From contig PHDU01000022.1 in the NCBI GenBank assembly GCA_002842755.1, positions 27,416 through 91,415 of the forward strand: a stretch of 64,000 bases of DNA, given 5' to 3'. This document shows, piece by piece, positions 63,929 to 64,000 of the stretch (position 1 is its first letter; every line of letters begins with the position of its first letter). The stretch comes from Bacteroidetes bacterium HGW-Bacteroidetes-1. Its GTDB lineage: Bacteria; Bacteroidota; Bacteroidia; Bacteroidales; F082. The translations under genes were made by a program, and so were the position numbers. Below the pieces are notes generated by a model. That model was not told the origin of the DNA. It ran no database searches and was given only the letters and a program-made list of their open reading frames with translations.

Positions 63929-64000
63929 TTACAATTTAGGTGATATTTTGTAGTTCCATTCGCCATGGAAATCATTTCGTTCAATATTTAGGTTTTGTTT
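63929..64000 (-). CDS. Possible transposase C-terminus (partial at window edge)
   Basis: The minus strand is open from the window edge to a TAA at 63929, giving 23 residues that end FHGEWNYKISPKL. The FHGEWNY.I.P pattern recalls the end of DDE transposases (ISAzo13-like), recalled from memory. It could be something else, and the rest of the gene is outside the window. Confidence 0.35.
   Translation of the reverse strand, partial: KQNLNIERNDFHGEWNYKISPKL

Overview
The window is about 64 kb of a Bacteroidota chromosome, most likely from the Bacteroidales or a related free-living lineage. Four things support this. There are several type IX secretion (T9SS) C-terminal sorting domains. Lipoproteins carry typical Bacteroidota signal peptides. 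Promoters match the Bacteroidota TTTG / TAnnTTTG pattern, and there is almost no Shine-Dalgarno signal. Carbohydrate-active genes are organised around a SusR-like sensor. Base composition is AT-rich throughout. Calls rest on reading motifs in the translated sequence; no database search was run.

Layout. 1-8.9 kb: the end of an ABC-F ATPase gene, then an alpha-2-macroglobulin lipoprotein paired with a PBP1C-type peptidoglycan synthase. 9.0-9.5 kb: tRNA-Arg(ACG) with a terminator, followed by a gene-free stretch with scar-like sequence. 9.5-14.8 kb: a five-gene envelope export operon (LolA-like protein, two FtsX/MacB-type permeases, a LolD-like ATPase, an outer-membrane barrel). 14.85-15.5 kb: a frameshifted IS200-type transposase remnant and three short hairpins of one design. 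15.8-36.8 kb: a beta-1,3-glucan (laminarin-type) utilisation locus. 36.9-52.6 kb: mostly minus-strand housekeeping and secreted genes (acetyltransferase, photolyase, CAP-SPOR protein, class IV aminotransferase, DUF2007, EamA transporter, CotH protein, glutathione peroxidase, serine hydrolase, sirtuin, deaminase, aat, peptidyl-arginine-deiminase-like protein). 53.0-64 kb: Rrf2 regulator with a dihaem cytochrome lipoprotein, a second CotH protein, gamma-glutamyltransferase, class III aminotransferase, SDR, outer-membrane protein, UreH-like metal transporter and truA. At the right edge lies a 5'-truncated gene beside what looks like the tail of a transposase.

The glucan locus is the most interesting region. 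It has no SusC/SusD pair. Its first gene instead fuses a clan GH-A glycosidase to what looks like a full outer-membrane beta-barrel. Next come a multi-domain surface lipoprotein, a GH16 lipoprotein, a cytosolic GH149/GH161-type beta-1,3-glucan phosphorylase, two GPH-family sugar symporters, a GH17 lipoprotein, a GH30 lipoprotein, two signal-less GH17 enzymes, a T9SS-secreted carbohydrate-binding protein sharing a module with the lipoprotein, a strong terminator, and a SusR-like one-protein sensor-regulator. Inferred model: surface GH16/GH17/GH30 enzymes cut beta-1,3/1,6-glucan, the fusion protein trims and admits oligosaccharides, the symporters import them, and cytosolic phosphorylase plus GH17 enzymes finish degradation with energy-saving phosphorolysis.

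A second point is the tightly packed minus-strand run from a T9SS-secreted arginine-deiminase-like protein through aat, a nucleoside deaminase, a sirtuin and a serine hydrolase. The third is the LolA/FtsX/barrel operon, which looks like a lipid or lipoprotein export system of unknown cargo.
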